A DNA stretch of 64,000 nucleotides from KBS50 sp042434095 (GTDB taxonomy: Bacteria > Actinomycetota > Actinomycetes > Mycobacteriales > Micromonosporaceae): the NCBI RefSeq assembly GCF_042434095.1, contig NZ_JBHLUE010000034.1:310001-374000 (forward strand), read 5' to 3'. Both the position numbers and the translations under genes were made by a program. Below are positions 1 to 7,609 of this stretch, in pieces. Below the pieces are notes generated by a model. That model made no database searches and was not told the DNA's origin. It saw only the letters and a program-made list of their open reading frames with translations. Numbering within the stretch: the stretch's first letter is position 1; each line of letters starts with the position of its first letter.

Positions 1-93
1 TCCTCCTGGACGCTCAACGGCCGCCCGGGTCCGTGGGACCCGAACCTGCCGCCTGACTACGCACCTTCGGACGTCACTACCTGGCGACAGTGA
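1..93 (+). CDS. 3' end of an unidentified protein (partial)
   Basis: The window opens inside a reading frame that runs from base 1 to a TGA at 91-93. The 30 visible residues are rich in Pro, Asp and Trp and end in TTWRQ. Nearly every codon ends in G or C, as in the real genes nearby, which supports coding. No family can be recognised from so short a C-terminus. It points rightwards into a 167-bp gap that holds two CIRCE operators and converges on the membrane protein gene ending at 261. Confidence 0.6.
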   Translation, partial: SSWTLNGRPGPWDPNLPPDYAPSDVTTWRQ

Positions 94-183
94 CGTCCGC
101 CGGCCGGGCGGACAGCCCGCGACGACCGGCCATGTGCCGCGCCGCCCTCCAGCGCCGCGACCGTGGCCCTACCGCCCCGACCA

Positions 184-210
184 TTGGCACTCACATGGTG
201 CGAGTGCCAA
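184..210. promoter_or_regulatory. CIRCE element 1 (HrcA operator)
   Basis: TTGGCACTC, nine bases, then GAGTGCCAA: a perfect 9+9 inverted repeat matching the CIRCE consensus TTAGCACTC-N9-GAGTGCTAA bound by the heat-shock repressor HrcA. A second copy starts nine bases further on. Such pairs normally sit upstream of groES/groEL, but here neither strand has a gene starting nearby. Confidence 0.85.
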
Positions 211-218
211 TCCCTTGT

Positions 219-245
219 TTAGCACTCTCACCCGGCGAGTGCAAG
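219..245. promoter_or_regulatory. CIRCE element 2 (HrcA operator)
   Basis: TTAGCACTC, nine bases, then GAGTGCAAG. The left arm is an exact CIRCE half-site and the right arm differs from consensus only at the end. It lies 16 bases before the stop codon of the convergent membrane protein gene, so neither CIRCE copy is placed to control an annotated start codon. Confidence 0.8.
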
Positions 246-260
246 CGCCTCCGGGATCGG

Positions 261-1559
261 TCAGCCCAGTTCCTCGGCCAGTCGGGCGGTGTTCACCGGC
301 GCCTCCTGGGCGCGCTGCTCGGCGTACGTGATCAGGAGCCCCACCAGGACGACGAGGTAGATCGGCACGGAGAGCGCGCTGGTGATCAACGCGGTGCCGA
401 CGTACCCGGGCGACAGCGCCGGCAGGCCGTCCGCGGTCGCACCGCCGAGCGCTCTGCCGGCGGCCTGGATCATCGCGATCACCAGGCTGCCGGCCACCGC
501 CAGCCCAACCACCGTGGCGACCCGGCCCAGGACCATCCCGAACCGGGCATGCACCATCCCGAACGACCGACCGATCGGGTTTCCCCGCTCAAACAGGAAG
601 ATCGGGCCCGCCATGCTCAGCGCGAAGCCGAGATAGATGCCCGGCAGGACACACGCGCAGGTGCCGGCCACGGCGATCAGGCTGGCGAGCAGGTACCAAC
701 CCCACAGGCCCGCAGCGCGGCGCAGCCCGTACCGGAAGGCCAGGCCGAGCGACACCGGCCGGCCGGCGGCCTGCTGGGTGACCAGCCACGCGCCGCCGGC
801 CCAGCCGACCGCCTGGAGCACGCTCAGCAGGAGGGCCGCGCCCAGGACGATCCCCTCGTACGCCAGGAGGCCGCCGAACATCCGGCCGAGCGCGTCGGGA
901 TCCTGCTCGCCGGCCGTGACCGTCAGCGTGTGCGGGGCGAAGGCCGCCGACAGCAGGCTCAGCACCAGGGCCGGCAGTCCCGCCGTGATCAGGAGCAACA
1001 GCGCCAGCGAGCGCCAGCCCCGCCGCACCGCGCCGACGCCCCGGTCAAACCACCCGGACATTCCGCCGCCGGGCGGGTTGACCAGCGGGTCACTCGGGTC
1101 GTACCCGGCCGACCAACCCGCCGGGTACGACCAGCCGGCGGGGTACGGCGAACCCGCGGGCTGCTGCGGCCAGCCGCCGGGGTACGACCACCCGGCGGTC
1201 GGCGCGTCGGCCGGCTGCTGGCCGGCGCCGGCCGCGGGCCAGCCCTGCTGCTGCGGCCAGCCGCCGGGGTACGACCACCCGGCGGTCGGCGCGTCGGCCG
1301 GCTGCTGGCCGGCGCCGGCCGCGGGCCAGCCCTGCTGCTGCGGCCAGCCACCCTGCTGCTGGGACCAGCCGGGCGCGGCGGGCGGCTCACCGGACGCCGC
1401 CGGCGACTGACCGCCGGGCGGGGGCTGGCCGCCGGGCGGGGGCTGGCCGCCGGGCGGGGGCTGGCCGCCGGGCGGGGGCGCGCCAGGGTCAGCGGCGGGC
1501 GGACCCGGAACGGTTGGGTCGCCCGGATCTGGACGGTACGGGTCGGATGGCTCGGTCAC
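261..1559 (-). CDS. Pro/Gly/Gln-rich membrane protein
   Basis: 432 residues. The first ~175 are a low-complexity, probably cytoplasmic tail of Pro, Gly, Gln and Trp: several PPPGGQ hexapeptides, then a 29-residue unit present twice in perfect tandem. From about residue 180 there are several hydrophobic segments separated by short loops, with a motif around CACVLPGIYLGFAL and a following FLFERGNP. This resembles actinobacterial multi-pass proteins of the glycerophosphodiester-phosphodiesterase membrane-domain type (DUF7847-like). No catalytic residues are seen, so the function is unknown; a membrane scaffold or permease-like role is only a guess. It is transcribed towards the orphan CIRCE pair. 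Confidence 0.8.
   Translation of the reverse strand: MTEPSDPYRPDPGDPTVPGPPAADPGAPPPGGQPPPGGQPPPGGQPPPGGQSPAASGEPPAAPGWSQQQGGWPQQQGWPAAGAGQQPADAPTAGWSYPGGWPQQQGWPAAGAGQQPADAPTAGWSYPGGWPQQPAGSPYPAGWSYPAGWSAGYDPSDPLVNPPGGGMSGWFDRGVGAVRRGWRSLALLLLITAGLPALVLSLLSAAFAPHTLTVTAGEQDPDALGRMFGGLLAYEGIVLGAALLLSVLQAVGWAGGAWLVTQQAAGRPVSLGLAFRYGLRRAAGLWGWYLLASLIAVAGTCACVLPGIYLGFALSMAGPIFLFERGNPIGRSFGMVHARFGMVLGRVATVVGLAVAGSLVIAMIQAAGRALGGATADGLPALSPGYVGTALITSALSVPIYLVVLVGLLITYAEQRAQEAPVNTARLAEELG
1164..1337 (-). repeat. Perfect 87-bp in-frame tandem duplication
   Basis: Bases 1164-1250 and 1251-1337 are identical as read, adding a second 29-residue unit to the tail of the membrane protein. An 18-bp Gly/Pro repeat (PPPGGQ, about four copies) lies just to its right, at roughly 1411-1480. 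The lack of any mismatch suggests a recent duplication or an actively varying minisatellite. Confidence 0.85.
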
Positions 1560-1673
1560 CGGGGCTCCTCAGCGACGGCGGCGGACGACGGCCATGATCA
1601 TGCAGGATGGGCTGGCCGTGCCGCAGCCCCGGGAGACGTGCCGCAACCCCAGGGGGAGCTCGCCGGAACCGGT

Positions 1674-1877
1674 TCAGGCGATGAGACGGACCTGCTCGGC
1701 CTGCGGGCCCTTCTGGCCCTGCGCGATCTCGAACTCGACGCGCTGCCCGTCATCAAGGGCCTTGTAGCCGTCCATCTGGATCGCGGAGAAGTGGACGAAC
1801 ACGTCCTGCCCGCCGTCGACCGCGATGAACCCGTAGCCCTTTTCGCTGTTGAACCACTTCACGGTGCCCTGTGCCAC
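1674..1877 (-). CDS. Cold-shock domain protein (CspA family)
   Basis: 67 residues, the standard length of a single cold-shock domain, which binds single-stranded nucleic acid and acts as an RNA chaperone. Both RNA-binding motifs are present: KGYGFI (RNP1) and DVFVHFSAI (RNP2), after the typical GTVKWFN start. The GTG at 1877 is chosen because it gives the family N-terminus and is preceded by GAGGAAG six bases upstream; the frame stays open further upstream but adds non-homologous residues. The 574-bp upstream gap leaves room for a long leader, which is common for csp genes. Confidence 0.93.
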   Translation of the reverse strand: MAQGTVKWFNSEKGYGFIAVDGGQDVFVHFSAIQMDGYKALDDGQRVEFEIAQGQKGPQAEQVRLIA

Positions 1878-2261
1878 GGTGCACTTCCTCACTCCGATGA
1901 TGCGGGTCCGGGTGGACCCCCGGCCCGGCATGCGCCGGCCCGAGTCGCCGGCCGATGGACCCGTGGCGGGCCATCGAAAGCGGCAACCGAAATCGCACGC
2001 TACACGAGGCGTGACGACCGCGCACTACCCCAAAACGGGCGCTGGCCCCCCGCTCCGGCACCGACCGCTGCGGGCAGCGACGGCACACGGCGATCGATGT
2101 CCGGGACCGGTCCCATCCATGGGACCAAGGGTGGATGGGCCGCCAGCGCCGACCGTTCGGGGCCCGCCAACCCGACCGGTCAGACCCCGGTCAGACGCCG
2201 CGCGCCGGACCGGCCGGTCCGGCATCCTTCCACCGTGGACGGCCGCGCCACGGGCCACCGC

Positions 2262-2410
2262 GGACACCGCAGGCGCCGCAGGCACCGCGAGCCACCGTCG
2301 GCACCGCGAGCCAGCGTCGGCACGGCGGGCCACCGTCGCCACCGTCGGCACGGCAGGCCACCGTCGCCACCGCGGGCCACCGTCGTCATCGCGAGCCACC
2401 GCGGGCCCAT
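2262..2410. repeat. Degenerate ~19-bp tandem repeats in the 1878-2451 gap
   Basis: The gap between the cold-shock gene start and the next gene contains at least six imperfect copies of a ~19-bp unit resembling CACCGTCGGCACCGCGAGC, itself built from ~9-bp subunits. I see no convincing gene here. The proximal part, 1878-2100, should hold the csp promoter and leader. Confidence 0.6.
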
Positions 2411-2451
2411 TCGGGTTGCCGTCCTCGGCCGGCAGCGGGTAGGCATGCGTC

Positions 2452-3069
2452 ATGACGAGCGCTCGAGCCACGCGCCGGCCGTCCCACCCGTACCGGTCCG
2501 GCACGCCGGCGCGGCACCCCGGCCACGCGGACGGCCGCGGGCGGCCGGCCGGCGGGCCGGCGGCGCCGGGGTTCCCGATCGTGCGCCGGGTGGCCGCGGC
2601 CGACGCCGCCCGGATGCGGGCGCTCCGGCTGGAGATGCTGGCCGACTCGCCCCTCGCCTTCCTGGAGACGGTCGCCCAGGCCGCCGCCCGGCCGCACGCC
2701 GAGTTCGCGGCCCGGGTCGCCGAGTGCGCCACCGGACCCCGCCGCGGCCAGTTCGTGGCCGACGCCGGCGGGCGGCTGGTCGGGCACGCCGGCGGGACGG
2801 TGGCGCCGTACGACCCCAACCTCACGGTGATCTTCGCCGTCTACCTGACGCCGGCCTGGCGCGGCAGCGGGCTGCTGGGCGAGCTCGTCGAGGCGGTGGC
2901 CGCCTGGTCCCGCGAGTGCGGCCGCTCGGACCTGCTGCTGGAGGTGGTGGTGGGCAACGACCGCGCGGTCCGGGCGTACGAGCGGTTGGGATTCACCGAC
3001 ACCGGGGTACGCGCCCCGCACCCCACCGTGCCCGTGCTGACCGAACTCCAGATGCGCCGCCCGGCCTGA
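2452..3069 (+). CDS. GNAT-family N-acetyltransferase
   Basis: 205 residues if the ATG at 2452 is used. The GNAT fold begins near residue 44 (VRRVAAADAARM). The acetyl-CoA binding motif A is visible as VYLTPAWRGSGLLGELV, and motif B as VVVGNDRAVRAYERLGF. The first ~40 residues are an Arg/Pro/Gly-rich stretch unlike the family, so translation may really start at the GTG at 2581. The substrate cannot be predicted. Stand-alone gene, with the next gene 69 bases downstream. Confidence 0.82.
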   Translation: MTSARATRRPSHPYRSGTPARHPGHADGRGRPAGGPAAPGFPIVRRVAAADAARMRALRLEMLADSPLAFLETVAQAAARPHAEFAARVAECATGPRRGQFVADAGGRLVGHAGGTVAPYDPNLTVIFAVYLTPAWRGSGLLGELVEAVAAWSRECGRSDLLLEVVVGNDRAVRAYERLGFTDTGVRAPHPTVPVLTELQMRRPA

Positions 3070-3138
3070 GCGCCGGGGCGAATGGATCCGGCCAACGCTG
3101 ACGGAAGGTGGCAGGGACGGGACATAGCCTCCCCGGCC

Positions 3139-3597
3139 ATGGACAACACCTTTGACTGGTTCACCGGCGAATGGACGTCCCGGCAGCGCCGGCTACGCTC
3201 GCCGCTGACCGGGACGGACGAATGGTACGAGTTTCCCGGCACCCACCGCTGCTGGTCCGTGCTGGACGGCCGGGGGAACGTGGATGAGGCGAGGTTCCCC
3301 AGCCAGGGCTGGGGCGGGCTCACGCTCCGGCTGCACGACGCGGACCGCGACGAATGGTCGATCTACTGGGCCAGCAGCCGGACCGGCCTGTCGCTGCCGC
3401 CGGTGGTCGGCCGCTTCGACGAGGCCGGCCGCGGCGAGTTCACCTGCGACGACGTCTTCGCCGGCCGCGCCATCCGGGTGCGCTACCTGTGGATCGACAT
3501 CACCGGTACGACGGCCCGGTGGGAGCAGGCGTTCTCGACCGACGGTGAGGCGAGCTGGGAGACCAACTGGGTGGCCGACTTCACCCGCACGGGATGA
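3139..3597 (+). CDS. Lipocalin-like DUF1579-type protein, function unknown
   Basis: 152 residues starting at the ATG at 3139; an in-frame start at 3082 adds 19 poorly conserved residues. The beginning FDWFTGEW and the following LDGRGNVDE resemble the conserved opening of DUF1579-like small beta-barrel proteins. Trp-rich beta strands run through the protein (WSIYW, RYLWIDI). No catalytic residues or signal peptide are seen, so it is probably a cytoplasmic ligand-binding barrel of unknown ligand. It converges on paaN, with a copy of the recurring palindromic element between the two stop codons. Confidence 0.72.
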   Translation: MDNTFDWFTGEWTSRQRRLRSPLTGTDEWYEFPGTHRCWSVLDGRGNVDEARFPSQGWGGLTLRLHDADRDEWSIYWASSRTGLSLPPVVGRFDEAGRGEFTCDDVFAGRAIRVRYLWIDITGTTARWEQAFSTDGEASWETNWVADFTRTG

Positions 3598-3620
3598 CCG
3601 CCGGTTAAGAGGACCAGCCG

Positions 3621-3672
3621 TTAAGAAGGGGCCCCTCCTATACCGAAAGCGATAAGAAGGGGCCCTTCCTTA
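3621..3672. repeat. Recurring palindromic element, copy A
   Basis: Begins TTAAGAAGGGGCCCCT and ends AAGGGGCCCTTCCTTA, with CTATACCGAAAGCGATAAG between. The two arms are imperfect inverted repeats of each other, and each also contains a GGGCCC palindrome. Four related copies lie at 5371-5420, 45988-46039, 46597-46648 and 61613-61665. Here it sits between two convergent genes and could act as a bidirectional terminator. Confidence 0.85.
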
Positions 3673-3675
3673 CGC

Positions 3676-5349
3676 TCAGGCGTGGCGGCGGCTCTGCACG
3701 ATGCGGAACCGGTTGGCCACGTACGCCCCGTCGGTGAGGGCCGCGTTCGCGGCCGGGTTCGCGCCGCTGGCGTGGAAGTCCGAGAACGCGGCGGACTGGT
3801 TCACGAACACCCCGCCGGTGAGGTTGCAGGACAGGTGCACGCCCACGTCGACGGCCGCCTTCTCGGCGGCGTCCAGCACGGCCGGGTCGGTCGAGTAGAC
3901 GCTGGCGGTCAGCGCGCCCTGCCGGCCCACGGTGTCCCGGAAGATCTCGAGGCTGTGCTCGGTGGAGTCGGTGCCGATGACGAACGAGATCGGGCCGAAC
4001 CACTCCCGGTCGTACGTCTGCCCGGCGTCCGCGCCCAGCTTCACGATGGTGGGGGTGCGCACCACGGCCTTGGGGAACTTCGGGTGCTCGACCGTGCGCG
4101 ACGGGAGCACCGCCTCGCCGACCCCGGCCACCTCGTCCAGCCGCCGCAGCACGCCCTCGTTCACGATGGCGCCGGTCAGCTCGACGCCGCGGGCCGGGTC
4201 ACCGGTCAGCTTGCCCACCGCCGCCGCGATCCCCTGGGCGACCTCGTCGAGGCTCTTGTGGCCCTGGTCGGTCTCGATGCCGGCGGCCGGCACGAGGATG
4301 TTCTGCGACGTGGTGCACATCTGTCCGCTGTAGAGCGTCAGGGTGAAGCCGAGGTTGCGGCACAGCCCGGCGAAGTCGTCGGTCGAGTCGATGATGACCG
4401 TGTTCAGGCCGGCCTTCTCGGTGTAGACCGCCGCCTGCCGGGCGTTGGCCTCCAGCCAGTCGCCGTACGCGGTCGACCCGGTGAAGTCCACGATCTTGAC
4501 GGCGGGGTCGGTGGCCAGGGTGGAGGCGAGCTTCTCGTCCGGCGCCTCGGCGGCCAGCAGCACGAGGTTCGGGTCGAACCCGGCCTCGGCGAGGACCTCC
4601 CGGGCGTACCGGACGGTGATCGCCAGCGGCAGCACGGCCAGCGGGTGCGGCTTGACGATCACCGGGTTGCCGGTGGCCAGCGACGCGAACAGCCCCGGGT
4701 AGGAGTTCCAGGTCGGGAACGTGTTGCAGCCGATCACCAGGCTCACGCCCCGCGGCACCACGTGGTAGGTCTTGACCATCCGCAGCGGGTCGCCCTTGCC
4801 GGCCGGCTTCTCCCAGTCCGCGGTGCCGGGGTGCCGGGTCATCTCGGAGTACGCGTACGCCACCGCCTCCAGCGCCCGGTCCAGGGCGTGCGTCCCGCCG
4901 GCCTGGAAGGCCATCACGAACGCCTGCCCGCTGGTGAACTGCACCGCGTTGGCCAGCTCGAAGACGTGCTTGTGCAGTCGGTCGAGGATCTCCAGGCAGA
5001 CGCCCACCCGCGCCTGCGGACCGGCGTCCCGCCACGCCGGCAGCGCGGCCGTGGCGGCGGCGATCAACTCGTCCGGGCCGGCGTGCGGGTAGCGGACCGC
5101 GAGGTCGACGCCGAACGGGCTGGCCTCGGTGGCCACCCGGTCCGCCGTGCCGGGCTGGTCCAGCGGGAAGTCCGCACCGAGATACGCCTGGAACGCCGCC
5201 TCGCCGTCGGCGGCGGCGGTTTCGCCGTACACCCGGGGGCTGGGCGACTCGGGGTAAGCGGACCAGTAGCCGCGCTCGCTGATGGCGTGCAGGGCCCGGT
5301 TGAGGGTCTCGGCATGCGCGGCGTAGAGGGGATGCGGGGTCTCCGTCAT
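3676..5349 (-). CDS. paaN: Phenylacetate-degradation aldehyde dehydrogenase PaaN
   Basis: About 557 residues from the ATG at 5349 (start codons at 5358 and 5361 are also in frame; MTETPHPLY is the usual family beginning). It belongs to the aldehyde dehydrogenase superfamily, PaaN type, linked to the aerobic phenylacetyl-CoA route. Visible features are an NAD-binding segment around VKPHPLAVLPLA, an acidic EKAG and the catalytic Cys near residue 345 in SGQMCTTSQN. The C-terminus carries FVNQSAAFSDFHASG as in PaaN proteins. No other paa genes are adjacent, so it is a lone member here. Copies of the palindromic element flank both ends of the gene. Confidence 0.9.
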   Translation of the reverse strand: MTETPHPLYAAHAETLNRALHAISERGYWSAYPESPSPRVYGETAAADGEAAFQAYLGADFPLDQPGTADRVATEASPFGVDLAVRYPHAGPDELIAAATAALPAWRDAGPQARVGVCLEILDRLHKHVFELANAVQFTSGQAFVMAFQAGGTHALDRALEAVAYAYSEMTRHPGTADWEKPAGKGDPLRMVKTYHVVPRGVSLVIGCNTFPTWNSYPGLFASLATGNPVIVKPHPLAVLPLAITVRYAREVLAEAGFDPNLVLLAAEAPDEKLASTLATDPAVKIVDFTGSTAYGDWLEANARQAAVYTEKAGLNTVIIDSTDDFAGLCRNLGFTLTLYSGQMCTTSQNILVPAAGIETDQGHKSLDEVAQGIAAAVGKLTGDPARGVELTGAIVNEGVLRRLDEVAGVGEAVLPSRTVEHPKFPKAVVRTPTIVKLGADAGQTYDREWFGPISFVIGTDSTEHSLEIFRDTVGRQGALTASVYSTDPAVLDAAEKAAVDVGVHLSCNLTGGVFVNQSAAFSDFHASGANPAANAALTDGAYVANRFRIVQSRRHA

Positions 5350-5370
5350 GCCCGCCATCATGCCACCCGA

Positions 5371-5420
5371 AGGAGGGGCCCCTTGTTATCGCATTTTGTA
5401 TAGGAAGGGCCCCCTCCTAA
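5371..5420. repeat. Recurring palindromic element, copy B
   Basis: Begins AGGAGGGGCCCCTTGTTATC and ends AAGGGCCCCCTCCTAA. This copy lies between the divergent starts of paaN and the gene at 5481, inside what should be promoter DNA, so the element is not confined to gene ends. Confidence 0.82.
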
Positions 5421-5480
5421 CCGCCCTGTCCGGTCACGCAGCCGACAGCCGGCCCGGTCGGGCGGGCGCATGCTGGTGGC

Positions 5481-5987
5481 ATGCCACCCAGCCCGCACCG
5501 GGTACGGACCGTCGCCACCTGGGCGAACGGCACCACGCTGGTCGGCCTGGCGGTGGCCGCCGCGACCCGGACCCGGCGCCACCGGACGGCGTACGGGGTG
5601 TTCATCGCCGGCGACTACCGCGGACCGTTGCCCAGGCAGGAGTGCTTCACGGTCGGCTCGGTGATCTTCACCCGACAACCGGCCGACTGGCTGCTGCATC
5701 CCGACCGGGCCGAGCTGCTGGGCCACGAGACCCGGCATGTCGGGCAGTACGCCCGGCTCGGCCCGCTCTTCTGGCCGGTCTACTGGGCCGCCTGCGGCTG
5801 GTCGTACGCGCTCACCGGCGACTACGGCGCACGCAACGTGCTGGAACGGCGGGCGGGCCTGACCGCCGGCGGCTACCGCGACGTCCCGCTGCGCCCCTGG
5901 GCCGCCCGCGTCGGCCGGTCGACCTCGTCGATCATGGAGTTGTGGCGGCCGCGACGGGGACAGGGAAACACCGATCCCCCACCATGA
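5481..5987 (+). CDS. Small HExxHxxQ protein (DUF4157-like putative metalloprotease)
   Basis: 168 residues. The core LLGHETRHVGQYARLG gives an HExxH zinc-binding motif at residues 82-86 followed by Gln at 89, the HExxHxxQ pattern of the DUF4157 family. Two moderately hydrophobic stretches occur (residues ~12-28 and ~92-107, with LFWPVYWAACGW), suggesting membrane association. The protein ends in an Arg-rich tail. It is too small to include other domains, no partner gene is adjacent, and the substrate is unknown. The ATG at 5481 is the first plausible start. Confidence 0.65.
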   Translation: MPPSPHRVRTVATWANGTTLVGLAVAAATRTRRHRTAYGVFIAGDYRGPLPRQECFTVGSVIFTRQPADWLLHPDRAELLGHETRHVGQYARLGPLFWPVYWAACGWSYALTGDYGARNVLERRAGLTAGGYRDVPLRPWAARVGRSTSSIMELWRPRRGQGNTDPPP

Positions 5988-6007
5988 CTCCATGATCGAC
6001 CGAACCG

Positions 6008-6171
6008 GGCGGAGGCCGGGCGGGGCAGGCGGGGGCCGGGCGGAACCCGGGCGGGGACCGGGCGGGGACCGGGCGGGGCAGGCGGGGGCCGGGCGGGGAC
6101 CGGGCGGAGCCCGGGCGGGGACCGGGCGGGGACCGGGCGGGGACCGGGCGGGGCAGGCGGGGACCGGGCGG
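6008..6171. repeat. GC-only tandem repeat block
   Basis: A run of short units such as GCGGGGACCGGGCG and GGCGGGGCAGGCGGGGGCCG fills the space between the HExxH gene and the convergent acetyltransferase gene. It contains almost no A or T. No gene is supported. The G-runs could form G-quadruplexes on the plus strand. Confidence 0.7.
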
Positions 6172-7194
6172 TCAGAGGGGGAGCTGCCAGGCCTCCCAGG
6201 CGTCGATCGGGCGGTAGCCGAGGATCTCGTTGATCGAGATCATGTGGTCGTTCACCGCGGCGTTCCAGGTGTCGATCGCCCGCAACTCGGGCTCACCCGC
6301 CACCGCGTACCGCAGATTTTCGATCTTGATGATCAGGCCCAGCCGGTGCCCGCGGTGCTCCGGGTCGACCAGGGTGATCTGTTGGAGGGCGTGCCAGGCC
6401 GAACTCTCCGCGCGGACCAGCTGGGTCCAGGCGACCAGCCGGCCGGTCGCGTCGTGCCGGGCCGCCACCCCGTACGCCGGACGGCCGCGCTCGGTGATCA
6501 AGGCCCGCTCGACCGCGGCCTGCCGTTCCGCGTCCAGCTTCTCCGCCTCCCAGGCCAGCTCCCCGGTCGGGGCGTCGGTGTTGAGCCGGGAGTTGAGGTA
6601 GGCGATGTCGGCCAGGTGCTCGGCCGGGGTCGGCCCCACCCAGCGCAGCAGCGAGTAACCGGACGCCCGCTGCCATGCCGCGGCGACGGTCCGGTCCAGC
6701 GCGGGCCAGTCCACGGCCGGCACCTCCAGCCGGCGACGCACCTCGGAGAGCGCGACCCGGGCACCCATGGCCCGGGCGAAGCCGGCGCCGGCGGGATCGC
6801 GGCTCGGCGCACCGGGCAGCCCGGACACGGCCTCACCGACCAGCCACTTCCGGCCGCGGTCGCACGCCGCCGCCACGACCCGCTGGTGCAGGGCGCGGCC
6901 CAGGCCGCGACGCCGGTGGTCGGGGTGTACGTCCAGCTCCACCTCCGCGTTCCCGGTGTTGTCCAGCAGCGGCAGTTCGAGCACGGCGAAGCCCGCCGGC
7001 ACCCCACCGAGCCGGGCCAGGAAGCGCTGGAACTCGTGGCCGGGCAGCGGATGCCGCAGCGCGGTCAGAAACGACCGCCGGCTGGGCGCCGGGAAGTCCG
7101 GCGCGGCCGCGGCCAGGCTGGCCACCCGGATCCGGTACGCCTGTTCCACGTCGCCCTGGTCGGCCGGATCGAACGGCAGCACCTCGATGGTCAT
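6172..7194 (-). CDS. Tandem-GNAT acetyltransferase
   Basis: 340 residues from the ATG at 7194. It contains two GNAT modules in one chain. The N-terminal one (about 1-170) has the acetyl-CoA loop VHPDHRRRGLGRALH. The C-terminal one (about 175-340) has VDPEHRGHRLGLIIKIENLR, ending in the GYRPIDAWEAWQ motif typical of actinobacterial double-GNAT proteins. The usual pattern in such proteins is one active and one degenerate half; both loops look intact here. Substrate unknown. The in-frame extension upstream of 7194 is Arg/Pro-rich and is not accepted. Confidence 0.82.
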   Translation of the reverse strand: MTIEVLPFDPADQGDVEQAYRIRVASLAAAAPDFPAPSRRSFLTALRHPLPGHEFQRFLARLGGVPAGFAVLELPLLDNTGNAEVELDVHPDHRRRGLGRALHQRVVAAACDRGRKWLVGEAVSGLPGAPSRDPAGAGFARAMGARVALSEVRRRLEVPAVDWPALDRTVAAAWQRASGYSLLRWVGPTPAEHLADIAYLNSRLNTDAPTGELAWEAEKLDAERQAAVERALITERGRPAYGVAARHDATGRLVAWTQLVRAESSAWHALQQITLVDPEHRGHRLGLIIKIENLRYAVAGEPELRAIDTWNAAVNDHMISINEILGYRPIDAWEAWQLPL

Positions 7195-7327
7195 CCGCCG
7201 ACCGTGCCGCATCCCGACCGGCCGCCGCGACCGAATTTCGACGCCTCGCGGCCAGGGGCGACGCCTCGCCGCCGGCAGGCGACGGCGGGCGACCGCGGGC
7301 GACGGCCGGCGACGGCGCCCCAAAGGA

Positions 7328-7364
7328 CGTGCCCGGTGGCCGACAACACCGGCCACCGGGCACG
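7328..7364. terminator. 15-bp perfect hairpin in the 7195-7609 gap
   Basis: A 15-base arm starting CGTGCCCGG at 7328-7342, a loop ACAACAC, and an exactly complementary arm at 7350-7364. It lies downstream of thrC and upstream of the double-GNAT gene, both on the minus strand. There is only a short T tract (CCTTT) beyond it in that direction, so it may be a GC-type terminator or an attenuator-like structure. The rest of the 415-bp gap, 7365-7609, is less GC-rich and shows no gene I can support. Confidence 0.5.
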
Positions 7365-7609
7365 CGAAGGATTTTGGTCGGGAGGGACGAACGCACAACG
7401 CCTCCGGCGCTGGGTCGGTAGAGCTTGAAAAGTCTCCGGCGGACGCCCTCCCGCACGGAGCATCTTGCGTCGTGCAGGATGTCCAGTCAAGTACCCGAAG
7501 GCTGTTTTCCTTCTACTCGCAGCGAATTCCCAGCTACCGACCGCAGTGGTCCGCTCCCCCGTCCGGCCGCCGTGGAACATCCATCCAGTGGATGCTCGCG
7601 GAAGCCCGG

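Noticed and set aside
94..183. Possible groEL/groES remnant near the CIRCE pair
   Set aside because: Translated short frames on both strands show no GroES or GroEL motifs; the minus-strand ATG at 133 runs only ~18 codons to a stop.
90..3101. A ~1000-codon open frame on the plus strand across several minus-strand genes
   Set aside because: It lacks recognisable domains, is Arg/Gly/Pro-rich and overlaps genes with clear families; in DNA this GC-rich such antisense frames stay open by chance. The same applies to long frames opposite paaN (3682-5403), thrC and the polysaccharide cluster.
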